64,000 nucleotides of DNA, taken from Microbacterium sp. SORGH_AS_0888. GTDB taxonomy: Bacteria; Actinomycetota; Actinomycetes; Actinomycetales; Microbacteriaceae. Position numbers and translations under genes: made by a program. Shown here in pieces: positions 1-7,511 of this stretch. How positions within the stretch are numbered: position 1 is the first letter of the stretch; every line of letters begins with the position of its first letter. The DNA lies in NCBI RefSeq assembly GCF_030818905.1, contig NZ_JAUTAZ010000001.1:744001-808000 (forward strand), written 5' to 3'. Below the pieces are notes generated by a model, which saw only the letters and a list, made by a program, of their open reading frames with translations, searched no databases and was not told where the DNA came from.

Positions 1-627
1 GACGGCTCCGACCTCGTCGCGGACCGCGTGCTCGTGGCGATCGGGCGGGTGCCGGCGTCCGACGGCTGGGATGAGGCGGGCATCGCACTGGACCGCGGCT
101 TCGTCGTCGTCGACGATCGCCTGCGCACCTCGGTGCCGCACGTGTGGGCCGTCGGCGATCTCGTGGCGGGTCCGCAGCTGGCGCACCGCGGCTTCCAGCA
201 CGGCATCTTCGTGGCCGAGCAGATCGCCGGGCTCTCCCCCATCCCGGTCCCGGACCACACGATCCCCCGCATCACGTACTCGCACCCCGAGCTCGCCGCC
301 GTCGGGCTCACCCGCGCGCAGGCGGAGGAGCGATACGGCGCCGCGGCGATCGCGGTCGCCGACTACAACCTCGCCGGCAATGCGCGCAGCGAGATCCTCG
401 GGACGTCCGGCTCGGTGCGGGTCGTCCGGCGCGTCGACGGGCCGGTCGTCGGCGTGCACCTGATCGGCGACCGTGTCGGCGAGTTGATCAGCGAAGCACA
501 GCTGATCGTCGGATGGGATGCCCACCCGGAAGACGTCGCGCCGTTCGTGCATGCGCACCCCACGCAGAGCGAGGCTCTCGGCGAGGCCATGCTCGCTCTG
601 GCGGGCAAGCCGCTTCACGCGCTGTGA
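1..627 (+). CDS. lpdA: Dihydrolipoyl dehydrogenase (E3), C-terminal part
   Basis: This flavoprotein reoxidises the dihydrolipoyl groups of 2-oxo acid dehydrogenase complexes and passes electrons to NAD+. The gene enters from the left edge in the first frame, so only about the last 208 residues are present. The end of the FAD domain is visible ([13 protein letters not shown], then [10 protein letters not shown], the segment that contacts FAD). The dimerisation domain follows, ending with the active-site His-Glu region [13 protein letters not shown]. The product of the next gene is its E2 partner, 55 bp downstream. The family assignment is firm; which complex it serves (2-oxoglutarate or pyruvate) is inferred from the neighbour. 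Confidence 0.92.
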   Translation, partial: DGSDLVADRVLVAIGRVPASDGWDEAGIALDRGFVVVDDRLRTSVPHVWAVGDLVAGPQLAHRGFQHGIFVAEQIAGLSPIPVPDHTIPRITYSHPELAAVGLTRAQAEERYGAAAIAVADYNLAGNARSEILGTSGSVRVVRRVDGPVVGVHLIGDRVGELISEAQLIVGWDAHPEDVAPFVHAHPTQSEALGEAMLALAGKPLHAL

Positions 628-642
628 CGCGGCGCACATCAC

Positions 643-648
643 TAAGCT
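643..648 (+). promoter_or_regulatory. Possible -10 element (TAAGCT) for sucB
   Basis: A TANNNT hexamer lies in the short lpdA-sucB gap. It is followed by an AAGGAG ribosome binding site at about 669-674 and ATG at 683. It would give a leader of roughly 28 nt and allow sucB expression independent of lpdA. This is based on the motif only. Confidence 0.35.
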
Positions 649-682
649 AAGTCGTACACCGCATTCAGAAGGAGTAGATGCC

Positions 683-2351
683 ATGAGCACTTCCGTGGTC
701 CTCCCCGCTCTCGGAGAGAGCGTGACCGAGGGAACGGTCACCCGCTGGCTGAAGAACGTCGGCGATACCGTCGAGGTCGATGAGGGCCTGCTCGAGATCT
801 CGACCGACAAGGTCGACACCGAGATCCCCTCCCCGGTCAGCGGTGTGATCGAGGAGATCCTGGTCCAGGAGGACGAGACGGTCGAGGTCGGCGCGATCCT
901 CGCGAAGATCGGTGACGGCTCGGGCGCCGCCTCCGCCCCCGAGGCGCCCGCTGCCGCGGCGCCGGCGGCGCAGACCACCCGCCCCCGCCGCGGAGGCGCC
1001 GGCCGCTCCGGAGCCCGCCGCCGAACAGCCCGCGCCCTCGGCCGCGGCGGGCGAGGGCCGTGAGGTCGTCCTGCCTGAGCTCGGCGAGAGCGTGACCGAG
1101 GGCACCGTGACCCGGTGGCTCAAGCAGGTCGGCGACGACGTCGCGGTGGACGAGCCGCTGCTGGAGATCTCCACCGACAAGGTCGACACCGAGATCCCGT
1201 CGCCGGTCGCCGGCGTCCTGCAGCAGATCCTCGTCCAGGAGGACGAGACGGTCGCCGTGGGCGCGCCGCTCGCGCGCATCGGGGACGGGGCTGCGCCCGC
1301 CGCGGTCGCCGCGCCCGAGGCGCCCTCGACCGAGAAGCCCGTCGAGGTCGCCGAGGCCGAGGCCGCCGCACCGGCACCCGCCGCACCGGCACCCGCTCCC
1401 GCCACGGCACCCGCGGCTCCCGCCGCGGCCGAGGACGACGGCCCCACCTATGTGACCCCGCTCGTGCGCCGCCTGGCTCAGCAGCAGGGCGTCGACCTCG
1501 CGACCGTGACCGGCTCGGGCGTGGGAGGCCGCATCCGCAAGGAGGACGTGCTCAAGGCCGCCGAGGCGGCATCCGCCGCTCCTGCCGCTGCGACGCCGGC
1601 TGCGCCCGCAGCCGCTCCGGCGCTCGAGGTCTCGCCGCTGCGTGGCACGACCCAGCCGATGTCGCGCCTGCGGAAGGTTCTCGCCGAGCGTGCCGTCGCC
1701 TCGATGCAGGCGACCGCCCAGCTGACGACGGTCGTCAAGGTCGACGTCACCAAGGTGGCGGCGTACCGCGCGAAGGTGCAGCCCGACTTCGTCGCGAAGA
1801 CGGGCGGCAAGCTCTCCTTCCTGCCGTTCTTCGTGCTCGCCGCATCCGAGGCTCTGCAGGCCTACCCCGTGATCAACGCGACGGTCGACGGCACGGACAT
1901 CGTCTACCCGCCCACCGAGAACGTCTCGATCGCCGTCGACACGGAGCGCGGACTGCTCACCCCCGTGCTGCGTGACGCCGGCTCCAAGTCGCTCGCCCAG
2001 ATCTCGACCGAGATCGCGGACCTCGCCGCCCGCACGCGCGACAACAAGCTGAAGCCCGACGAGCTCGCCGGCGGCACCTTCACCGTGACGAACACGGGCT
2101 CCCGCGGCGCGCTGTTCGACACCCCCGTCGTGTTCCTGCCGCAGTCCGCGATCCTGGGAACGGGTGCCGTGGTCAAGGAGCCGGGTGTCGTGTCCGTCGA
2201 CGGCGTCGATGCGATCGCGGTGCGCTCCTACGTGTACCTCGCGCTCTCGTACGATCACCGGATCGTCGACGGTGCGGACGCCGCCCGGTTCCTCGGCGCC
2301 GTCAAGGCGCGTCTCGAGGCGGCCGACTTCGCGGGGTCGCTCGGCATCTGA
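683..2351 (+). CDS. sucB: Dihydrolipoyllysine-residue succinyltransferase (E2), with one apparent frameshift
   Basis: E2 acyltransferase of a 2-oxo acid dehydrogenase complex. In order, the product has lipoyl domain 1 (residues about 1-77, lipoyl lysine in STDKVDTE at Lys43), an Ala/Pro linker, lipoyl domain 2 with the same motif, a second linker, the E3-binding domain ([17 protein letters not shown]) and the catalytic domain ending in [15 protein letters not shown], whose His and Asp are catalytic. ATG 683 has an AAGGAG site. Reading must change frame once, at about 972-985 inside the first Ala/Pro linker: the frame holding lipoyl domain 1 stops at 1063, while domain 2 onward reads in the next frame. 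Dropping one C in the C-rich stretch restores a continuous linker. Everything else is intact, so a sequencing or assembly indel is more likely than a dead gene. Confidence 0.85.
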
Positions 2352-2358
2352 GCCCCTC

Positions 2359-2405
2359 CTCATGGCTGGTCCGCGGCGTCGTAGACGTCACGGACCAGCC
2401 ATGAG
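2359..2405. terminator. Bidirectional hairpin between converging genes
   Basis: A perfect 15-bp inverted repeat (arms 2359-2373 and 2391-2405, 17-nt spacer) lies just after the sucB stop. It includes the stop and last codons of the reverse-strand gene. No T-run follows. It probably serves transcripts arriving from both sides. Confidence 0.6.
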
Positions 2406-3529
2406 TCGTTTCGCGCCACCATGACGATCAGCTGCGACGGACGGCCCTCGGCCTCGGCGCGGACGACCGCGATGCCGCCGAGATCGTCCACGAGCGTCAG
2501 CGTCGCCTGAGGCGCCGTCGCCGCGCCGTCCTCGGGGACGACGGTGGCGGGATCTTCGAGCACCTCCGCCCGGCAGCGGGCGTCGCCGCATGAGCTCAGT
2601 CGCTCGCTGAGCTCACGCGCGGCGTCCACCGGCTCCGGCAGCCCACCCGTGTCCCCGGTCGCCGTGGTGGCCGACGGAGGCGCCGAGTACGTCCCATCCG
2701 TGGGCACGGCCGCGCTCGGCGGGTCGCCGGGCTCCGGCCAGCCGAGGCCCACGGCGATCACGACGAGAGCGATCGCTCCGGCGGCGATGACGACGGGCGC
2801 GCGGCGACCGCGCAGACGGGCGGCCGTGCGGCGCAGCGACGTCGCGGCGTCCGACACCGCCGACGCGAGCGGACCGTCGAGCGCCCGCAACACCGGGACC
2901 GCGAGTCCCGGTGCGGGCTCGGTGCGCCGACGTCTGCGCATGGCGTCCTGGTCGGCCGACGCCGCGGTGATCGGCGCGGGCGTCGCCGTGCGGAAGAGCC
3001 GTTCCTCCCACTGCGCGGTCGCGACGGCATCGAGCTCTTCGGGCCGCGCCAACTCCTCCGCGAGCTCCGCGAACACATCGGACGCTCCCGGCCCCGCGAG
3101 GGCGCGGAGGAGCTCGACGGCGGCGGATGCGGCGTCTTCCCCGTCGCGCACCGGCACGAACACCGGGGCTCCGCCCTCCGCGAGCCACCACTGCCCGCAC
3201 GCATGACCGCCCGCCTCGCCGAGCCCGCGGACGATGCTCACCGCGAGCGTCACGGCCGCTCCCGCACTCCGCGGGGCCGGCGCCAGTGGGCGCGACAGCG
3301 CGGGGAGGAGAGCGAGATGGCCCTCGACCGTGCGGAAGATCTCGCTCGGGCGGGCGACGTGCTCCGCGGGCGGACCGAACGCCGCGTCCGAGAGCTCGTC
3401 GAGCTCGACCAGCAGCGCCGGCCCGGCAGCCGTCCGGACGAGGCCGGCCGGCCAGGGCGCCGCGGGCGGCCCGACGCGGCGGAGGATCTCCGGCGTCCCC
3501 GCCGTGAGCGGATCCGTTGTCTCGGTCAT
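2360..3529 (-). CDS. Hypothetical single-span membrane protein
   Basis: I do not recognise a named family for this 389-residue protein. Residues 1-240 look cytoplasmic, without obvious repeats, and contain a stretch ending ACGQWWLAEGGAPVFVP that resembles a small beta-rich fold. A basic run (RRRRRR) is near residue 198-203. One transmembrane helix spans about 244-263. A Pro/Thr/Ser-rich linker and a roughly 100-residue extracytoplasmic tail follow, containing two nearby cysteines (SSCGDARCRAE). This N-in, C-out layout resembles actinobacterial anti-sigma or surface-sensing proteins, but no partner gene is adjacent. ATG 3529 was chosen because the ORF upstream is low-complexity and overlaps the promoter side of the divergent gene. 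Confidence 0.6.
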   Translation of the reverse strand: MTETTDPLTAGTPEILRRVGPPAAPWPAGLVRTAAGPALLVELDELSDAAFGPPAEHVARPSEIFRTVEGHLALLPALSRPLAPAPRSAGAAVTLAVSIVRGLGEAGGHACGQWWLAEGGAPVFVPVRDGEDAASAAVELLRALAGPGASDVFAELAEELARPEELDAVATAQWEERLFRTATPAPITAASADQDAMRRRRRTEPAPGLAVPVLRALDGPLASAVSDAATSLRRTAARLRGRRAPVVIAAGAIALVVIAVGLGWPEPGDPPSAAVPTDGTYSAPPSATTATGDTGGLPEPVDAARELSERLSSCGDARCRAEVLEDPATVVPEDGAATAPQATLTLVDDLGGIAVVRAEAEGRPSQLIVMVARNDSWLVRDVYDAADQP

Positions 3530-3637
3530 GGCAGCAGGATCCCTCCGAGGGCGTGACATGCCGACCGCCGTGGGCGGCATCCGTGGAGGACCGGGCCGCC
3601 CGGCACCCCTGGGGAGGAGAGGATGCGGCCGCGCCGG

Positions 3638-3643
3638 TAGGCT
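3638..3643 (+). promoter_or_regulatory. Leaderless-type -10 element (TAGGCT)
   Basis: TAGGCT is followed by exactly 7 nt and then the ATG at 3651, with no ribosome binding site between. Transcription would therefore start at or next to the start codon, as is common in Actinobacteria. Confidence 0.6.
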
Positions 3644-3650
3644 GGAACCC

Positions 3651-4358
3651 ATGGCCCGCAGTTCCGCACCCGAGAAGCGTCCTGGCTTCTTCTCGCAGAT
3701 CAAGACCCTCTTCCGCTTCACCCGTGAGGCGTACCCGTGGCTGCCGTGGCTTCTCGCCGGCATCCTCGTCGTCGGCATCGGGCTCGGCGTGCTGGTCGGC
3801 TTCCTGCTGCCGGGCGCCGCCGTGTGGACCATCGTCCTCTGGGGCGTGACGGGCCTGCTGTTCGGCGCGCTCGGCGCCATGGTGACGATGACCCGCCTGT
3901 CGACGACGGCGATGTACAAGAAGATCGACGGCATGCCGGGAGCCGCCGGACACGTGCTCTCGACCTCGCTCGGCCGGAGCTGGCAGGCCAGCGAGATGCC
4001 GGTCGGCGTGAACCCGCGCACGCAGGAGGCCGTCTACCGCGCGATCGGGCGCGGCGGGGTCGTCGTGGTCGGCGAAGGGGCGCGAGGCCGGCTCACGCGG
4101 CTCGTGGCCGACGAGCGCGCCAAGGTGCAGCGTGTCGCCTCAGGCGTCCCGGTCACCGTGATCTACGTCGGACACGGCGAGGACGAGGTTCCCATCGCGC
4201 AGCTGGCGAAGGCGATCAAGGGGCTGCCCAAGAAGGTCGACCGCACGACCATGGCGGCCGTCGTCAAGAGGATCGACTCGGTGTCGCAGTCGCTGTCGTC
4301 GCTGCCCATCCCCAAGGGGGTCGACCCGACCAAGGTCCGCGCTCCGCGACCCCGCTGA
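3651..4358 (+). CDS. DUF4191 family membrane protein
   Basis: A 235-residue conserved actinobacterial protein of unknown function. Two adjacent transmembrane helices (about residues 34-58 and 62-82) follow a short basic N-terminus. A cytoplasmic domain rich in Gly and charged residues follows, and the C-terminus is basic (KVRAPRPR). In many actinobacteria this family lies beside glnA, as here: glnA is 540 bp downstream with an RDD protein between. The start is supported by the leaderless -10 element 7 nt upstream. It converges on the RDD gene with a gap of 6 bp, where a small GCTGAC/GTCAGC hairpin could end both transcripts. Confidence 0.82.
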   Translation: MARSSAPEKRPGFFSQIKTLFRFTREAYPWLPWLLAGILVVGIGLGVLVGFLLPGAAVWTIVLWGVTGLLFGALGAMVTMTRLSTTAMYKKIDGMPGAAGHVLSTSLGRSWQASEMPVGVNPRTQEAVYRAIGRGGVVVVGEGARGRLTRLVADERAKVQRVASGVPVTVIYVGHGEDEVPIAQLAKAIKGLPKKVDRTTMAAVVKRIDSVSQSLSSLPIPKGVDPTKVRAPRPR

Positions 4359-4364
4359 CCCGCG

Positions 4365-4766
4365 TCAGCCGCGGAGGAGGACGGTTCCGGCGGCCTTGTC
4401 GTGCAGGCCTCGCTGATCGGGGTCCCAGATGACCGCCGGGATCACCAGGGCGAGCAGGATGGTCCGCACGACCGGGCGCCAGAGGCCGACCCAGGCGCCG
4501 TCGAGCCGGACGAGCCGGAGACCGACCAGGCGGTGTCCCGGGCTTCCGCCCAGCAGGGGCAGGAAGACGATCTGGACCACGGCGAACACCACCGTCGTGG
4601 CGATGCTGTCCCACGAGAAGAACGCGATCGAGATCACCGTCGCACATGCCCAGTCGATCACCAGGCCGGCGATGCGGCGGCCGACGCGGCCCACGCTGCC
4701 GGGACCCGTCTCGGGGAGGCCGAGGCGTTCGCCGGGGTAGCTGTTCTCGACCGGCGCCTCGGGCAT
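4365..4766 (-). CDS. RDD family membrane protein
   Basis: A 133-residue protein with the RDD fold. The first helix carries the Arg and Asp of the family name (RRIAGLVIDWACA), a second helix follows (ATTVVFAVVQIVFLPLL), and a third begins after WRPVVRT. The last Asp is in GLHDKAAGTVLL near the C-terminus. RDD proteins are small, usually three-helix, membrane proteins; some are linked to ion or compatible-solute exchange, but there is no specific evidence for this one. It is transcribed divergently from glnA, and the GlnR-type box lies between the two genes. Confidence 0.82.
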   Translation of the reverse strand: MPEAPVENSYPGERLGLPETGPGSVGRVGRRIAGLVIDWACATVISIAFFSWDSIATTVVFAVVQIVFLPLLGGSPGHRLVGLRLVRLDGAWVGLWRPVVRTILLALVIPAVIWDPDQRGLHDKAAGTVLLRG

Positions 4767-4789
4767 GCCTCCACCCTAAACCGCGCCGT

Positions 4790-4827
4790 GTAACATGCCG
4801 GAAACATAAGAGACACCGCCGGGCAAC
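4790..4827 (+). promoter_or_regulatory. GlnR-type operator upstream of glnA
   Basis: Four half-sites are spaced at exactly 6 nt: GTAAC (4790-4794), GAAAC (4801-4805), GACAC (4812-4816) and GCAAC (4823-4827). This fits the a-site/b-site layout described for GlnR in Streptomyces and Mycobacterium (gTnAC-n6-GaAAC repeated). The first pair is a full match and the second is weaker. It lies 75-112 bp before the glnA start, a sensible place for nitrogen control. Confidence 0.65.
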
Positions 4828-4901
4828 GCCTTCCCGATAGCGTCTCCCCCAGGCCGCCCCGCGGGCGGACATCCCGAATGCCCTATCTCTGGAGAGCCTC
4901 C

Positions 4902-6326
4902 ATGTTCAGTGATTCATCAGAGGTGCTTGCGTTCATCAAGGACGAGGACGTCAAGTTCCTCGACATCCGTTTCACGGACCTCCCTGGTGTGCAGCAGCAC
5001 TTCAACATCCCCGCCAGCACCGTCGACGAAGAGTTCTTCACCGTCGGCCAGCTGTTCGACGGCTCCTCCATCCGGGGCTTCGCCAACATCCACGAGTCCG
5101 ACATGCAGCTGATCCCGGACGTCACGACGGCGTTCGTGGACCCGTTCCGCGAGGCGAAGACGCTCGTCATGCTCTTCGACATCTACAACCCGCGCACGGG
5201 CGAGATCTACCACAAGGACCCGCGTCAGGTCGCCAAGAAGGCCGAGAAGTACCTCGCCTCGACCGGCATCGCCGACACCGCGTTCTTCGCCCCCGAGGCC
5301 GAGTTCTACATCTTCGACGACGTCCGCTACGAGGTGAAGCAGAACCAGTCGTTCTACTTCGTCGACTCCGAAGAGGGCGCGTGGAACACCGGCCGCGTCG
5401 AAGAGGGCGGCAACCTCGCGAACAAGACCCCGTACAAGGGCGGCTACTTCCCCGTCTCGCCGGTCGACAAGACCGCCGACCTGCGCGATGACATCTCCCT
5501 CAAGCTCATCGAGTCGGGCCTCGAGCTCGAGCGCGCGCACCACGAGGTGGGCACCGGCGGCCAGCAGGAGATCAACTACAAGTTCGACACGATGGTCCAC
5601 GCCGCGGACGACATCCTGAAGTTCAAGTACATCGTCAAGAACGTGGCGGAGCAGTGGGGCAAGGTCGCGACCTTCATGCCGAAGCCGCTGTTCGGCGACA
5701 ACGGCTCGGGCATGCACACCCACCAGTCGCTCTGGCTCGACGGCAAGCCGCTGTTCTACGACGAGAAGGGCTACGCTCAGCTCTCCGACACGGCGCGCTG
5801 GTACATCGGCGGTCTGCTCGCCCACGCCCCGGCCGTGCTCGCGTTCACGAACCCGACGCTGAACTCCTACAAGCGCCTGGTGAAGGGCTACGAGGCCCCC
5901 GTCAACCTCGTCTACTCGGCCGGCAACCGCTCGGCGGCCATCCGCATCCCGATCACCGGCTCGAACCCGAAGGCCAAGCGCCTCGAGTTCCGCGCTCCCG
6001 ACTCGTCGGGCAACCCGTACCTCGCCTTCGCGGCGCAGCTGATGGCCGGCATCGACGGCATCATCAACCGCATCGAGCCGCACGAGCCGGTCGACAAGGA
6101 CCTCTACGAGCTGCCGCCCGAGGAGGCCAAGAACATCCCGCAGGTGCCGAACTCGCTCCTCGACTCGCTCGAGGCGCTCCGTGCGGACCACGAGTTCCTC
6201 ACCCGCGGCAACGTGTTCACGCCCGAGCTGATCGAGACCTGGATCGAGTACAAGATCGAGAACGAGATCCAGCCGATCAACGCCCGTCCTCACCCGTTCG
6301 AGTACGAGCTGTACTTCGGCGTCTGA
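4902..6326 (+). CDS. glnA: Type I glutamine synthetase
   Basis: Makes glutamine from glutamate, ammonia and ATP; a dodecameric cytoplasmic enzyme. At 474 residues it has the usual GSI-beta length. Visible motifs are the N-terminal beta-grasp segment ([14 protein letters not shown]), the latch-like DGSSIRGF, the metal/ammonia site PEAEFYIFD, the ATP loop [14 protein letters not shown], the glutamate site NRSAAIRIP, and the adenylylation tyrosine in [10 protein letters not shown] at about Tyr402. Adenylylation by the glnE product encoded at 7.5-10.5 kb is therefore expected. ATG 4902 follows GGAGAG. Expression is probably under GlnR through the upstream box, and a strong terminator follows. Confidence 0.97.
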   Translation: MFSDSSEVLAFIKDEDVKFLDIRFTDLPGVQQHFNIPASTVDEEFFTVGQLFDGSSIRGFANIHESDMQLIPDVTTAFVDPFREAKTLVMLFDIYNPRTGEIYHKDPRQVAKKAEKYLASTGIADTAFFAPEAEFYIFDDVRYEVKQNQSFYFVDSEEGAWNTGRVEEGGNLANKTPYKGGYFPVSPVDKTADLRDDISLKLIESGLELERAHHEVGTGGQQEINYKFDTMVHAADDILKFKYIVKNVAEQWGKVATFMPKPLFGDNGSGMHTHQSLWLDGKPLFYDEKGYAQLSDTARWYIGGLLAHAPAVLAFTNPTLNSYKRLVKGYEAPVNLVYSAGNRSAAIRIPITGSNPKAKRLEFRAPDSSGNPYLAFAAQLMAGIDGIINRIEPHEPVDKDLYELPPEEAKNIPQVPNSLLDSLEALRADHEFLTRGNVFTPELIETWIEYKIENEIQPINARPHPFEYELYFGV

Positions 6327-6337
6327 GCGCAGCGAAC

Positions 6338-6376
6338 GAGAAGAGCCCGTCGGCATCATGCCGGCGGGCTCTTCTC
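6338..6376 (+). terminator. Intrinsic terminator of glnA
   Basis: A long hairpin starts 12 nt after the stop. Arms GAGAAGAGCCCG and CGGGCTCTTCTC enclose a second short stem CGGCA/TGCCG around TCA. The U-tract is weak, as is usual in high-GC actinobacteria. Confidence 0.8.
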
Positions 6377-6483
6377 ATGGGCGTTTCCTCACGCGTGGGG
6401 GCATCGGCATCCCTAGGATCGTGTCAGCTCCGTGCGCACGCCACTCGGCACAGGCGGCGGATCACCGAAGAGACGAGGTCATC

Positions 6484-6816
6484 ATGTTCGCTGTCACCAC
6501 CAACGAGGTTCCCGGATACCGCATCACCCGCGTGATGGGCGAGGTCATGGGGCTGACGGTGCGGTCGGCCAACTTCGGCCAGAACTTCACCGCCGGGTTC
6601 CGCGCGCTCGCCGGCGGCGAGATGCCCGAGTACACCAAGGTGATCTACGAGTCGCGGTTCGAGGTCATGCAGCGGATGTGGGCGGAGGCTCAGCAGCGCG
6701 GGGCGAACGCCGTCGTCGCGATGCGGTTCGACTCCGGCTCGATCGGCAACTTCACGGAGTTCTGCGCCTACGGCACGGCCGTCGTCATCGAGCCGATCGA
6801 GCCCCCGCAGGCGTAG
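6484..6816 (+). CDS. YbjQ family (UPF0145) protein
   Basis: A 110-residue protein of the YbjQ/UPF0145 family, which forms small pentameric barrels annotated as putative heavy-metal binding. The family pattern is clear: TTNEVPGYRITRVMGEVMG at the start, a central Tyr/Arg segment (YTKVIYESRFEVMQRMW), and the conserved GANAVVAMRFDSGSIG before the C-terminal strand. ATG 6484 is preceded by AGAGACGAGG, a plausible ribosome binding site. No partner gene is evident. Function remains unknown. Confidence 0.82.
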   Translation: MFAVTTNEVPGYRITRVMGEVMGLTVRSANFGQNFTAGFRALAGGEMPEYTKVIYESRFEVMQRMWAEAQQRGANAVVAMRFDSGSIGNFTEFCAYGTAVVIEPIEPPQA

Positions 6817-6877
6817 TGCGCGGGGCAGACCCCTGCGAGGGCCGTGTCAAGCCACCACGGGAGGTGCGCGCCGTGCG

Positions 6878-6883
6878 TAGCGT
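6878..6883 (+). promoter_or_regulatory. Leaderless-type -10 element (TAGCGT)
   Basis: TAGCGT, 6 nt, then ATG 6890, with no ribosome binding site between. The same geometry occurs at several other starts in the window. Confidence 0.5.
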
Positions 6884-6889
6884 CGCAGC

Positions 6890-7502
6890 ATGACCGCTCC
6901 GCTCCAGGCCATCGCCCTCAACTGCACGCTCACACCGGGCCCTGCCCCTTCCAGCACCGAGAGGCTCCTCACCGAGGTTCCTCGCCGCGCTCGCCGCGCA
7001 CGGCGTCGACGGCCACCAGATCCGTGTCGTCGACCACGATGTGAAGCCGGGCGTCGAGGCCGACATGGGCGATGGCGACGCGTGGCCGGGGATCCTCGCC
7101 CGGATCCGCGCCTCCGACATCCTCGTGCTCGGCTCCCCCACCTGGATGGGACACATGTCCTCGGTGGCGCAGCGGGTGCTCGAACGGCTCGACGCCGAGC
7201 TGTCGGAACAGGATCTCGAAGGCCGCCCGATCATGTTCGACAAGGTCGCGGTCACCGCCGTCGTGGGCAACGAGGACGGTGCGCACAAGATCACGGCGGA
7301 CATCTTCCAGGCGCTGAACGACACCGGCTTCACGATTCCCGCGCAGGGGGGCACGTACTGGAACGGGGAGGCCATGCACACGACCGATTACCGCGATCTC
7401 GCAGAGACCCCGGATGCGGTGCGCAGCGCGACCGCCACCCTCGCCCGGAACGCCGCCGCGCTCGCCCGGCTCCTCCGACGTGATCGCTACCCCGCCGCCT
7501 GA
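6890..7502 (+). CDS. NAD(P)H-dependent / flavodoxin-like oxidoreductase, with one apparent frameshift
   Basis: Flavodoxin-fold reductase of about 203 residues once repaired. The N-terminus MTAPLQAIALNCTLTPGPAP carries the FMN-phosphate loop. The middle SDILVLGSPTWMGHMSS is the classic flavodoxin-like loop, and AVTAVVGNEDGAHK and GFTIPAQGGTYWNGEAMH follow. The first 30 residues read in one frame and the remainder, from FLAALAAHGVDGHQIRV, in the next, so one extra base is present at about 6976-6980 (GAGGTTCC). The rest is intact, which points to an indel error. It converges on glnE with a 9-bp gap. The substrate cannot be told from sequence. Confidence 0.75.
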
Positions 7503-7511
7503 GCCGCGCGG

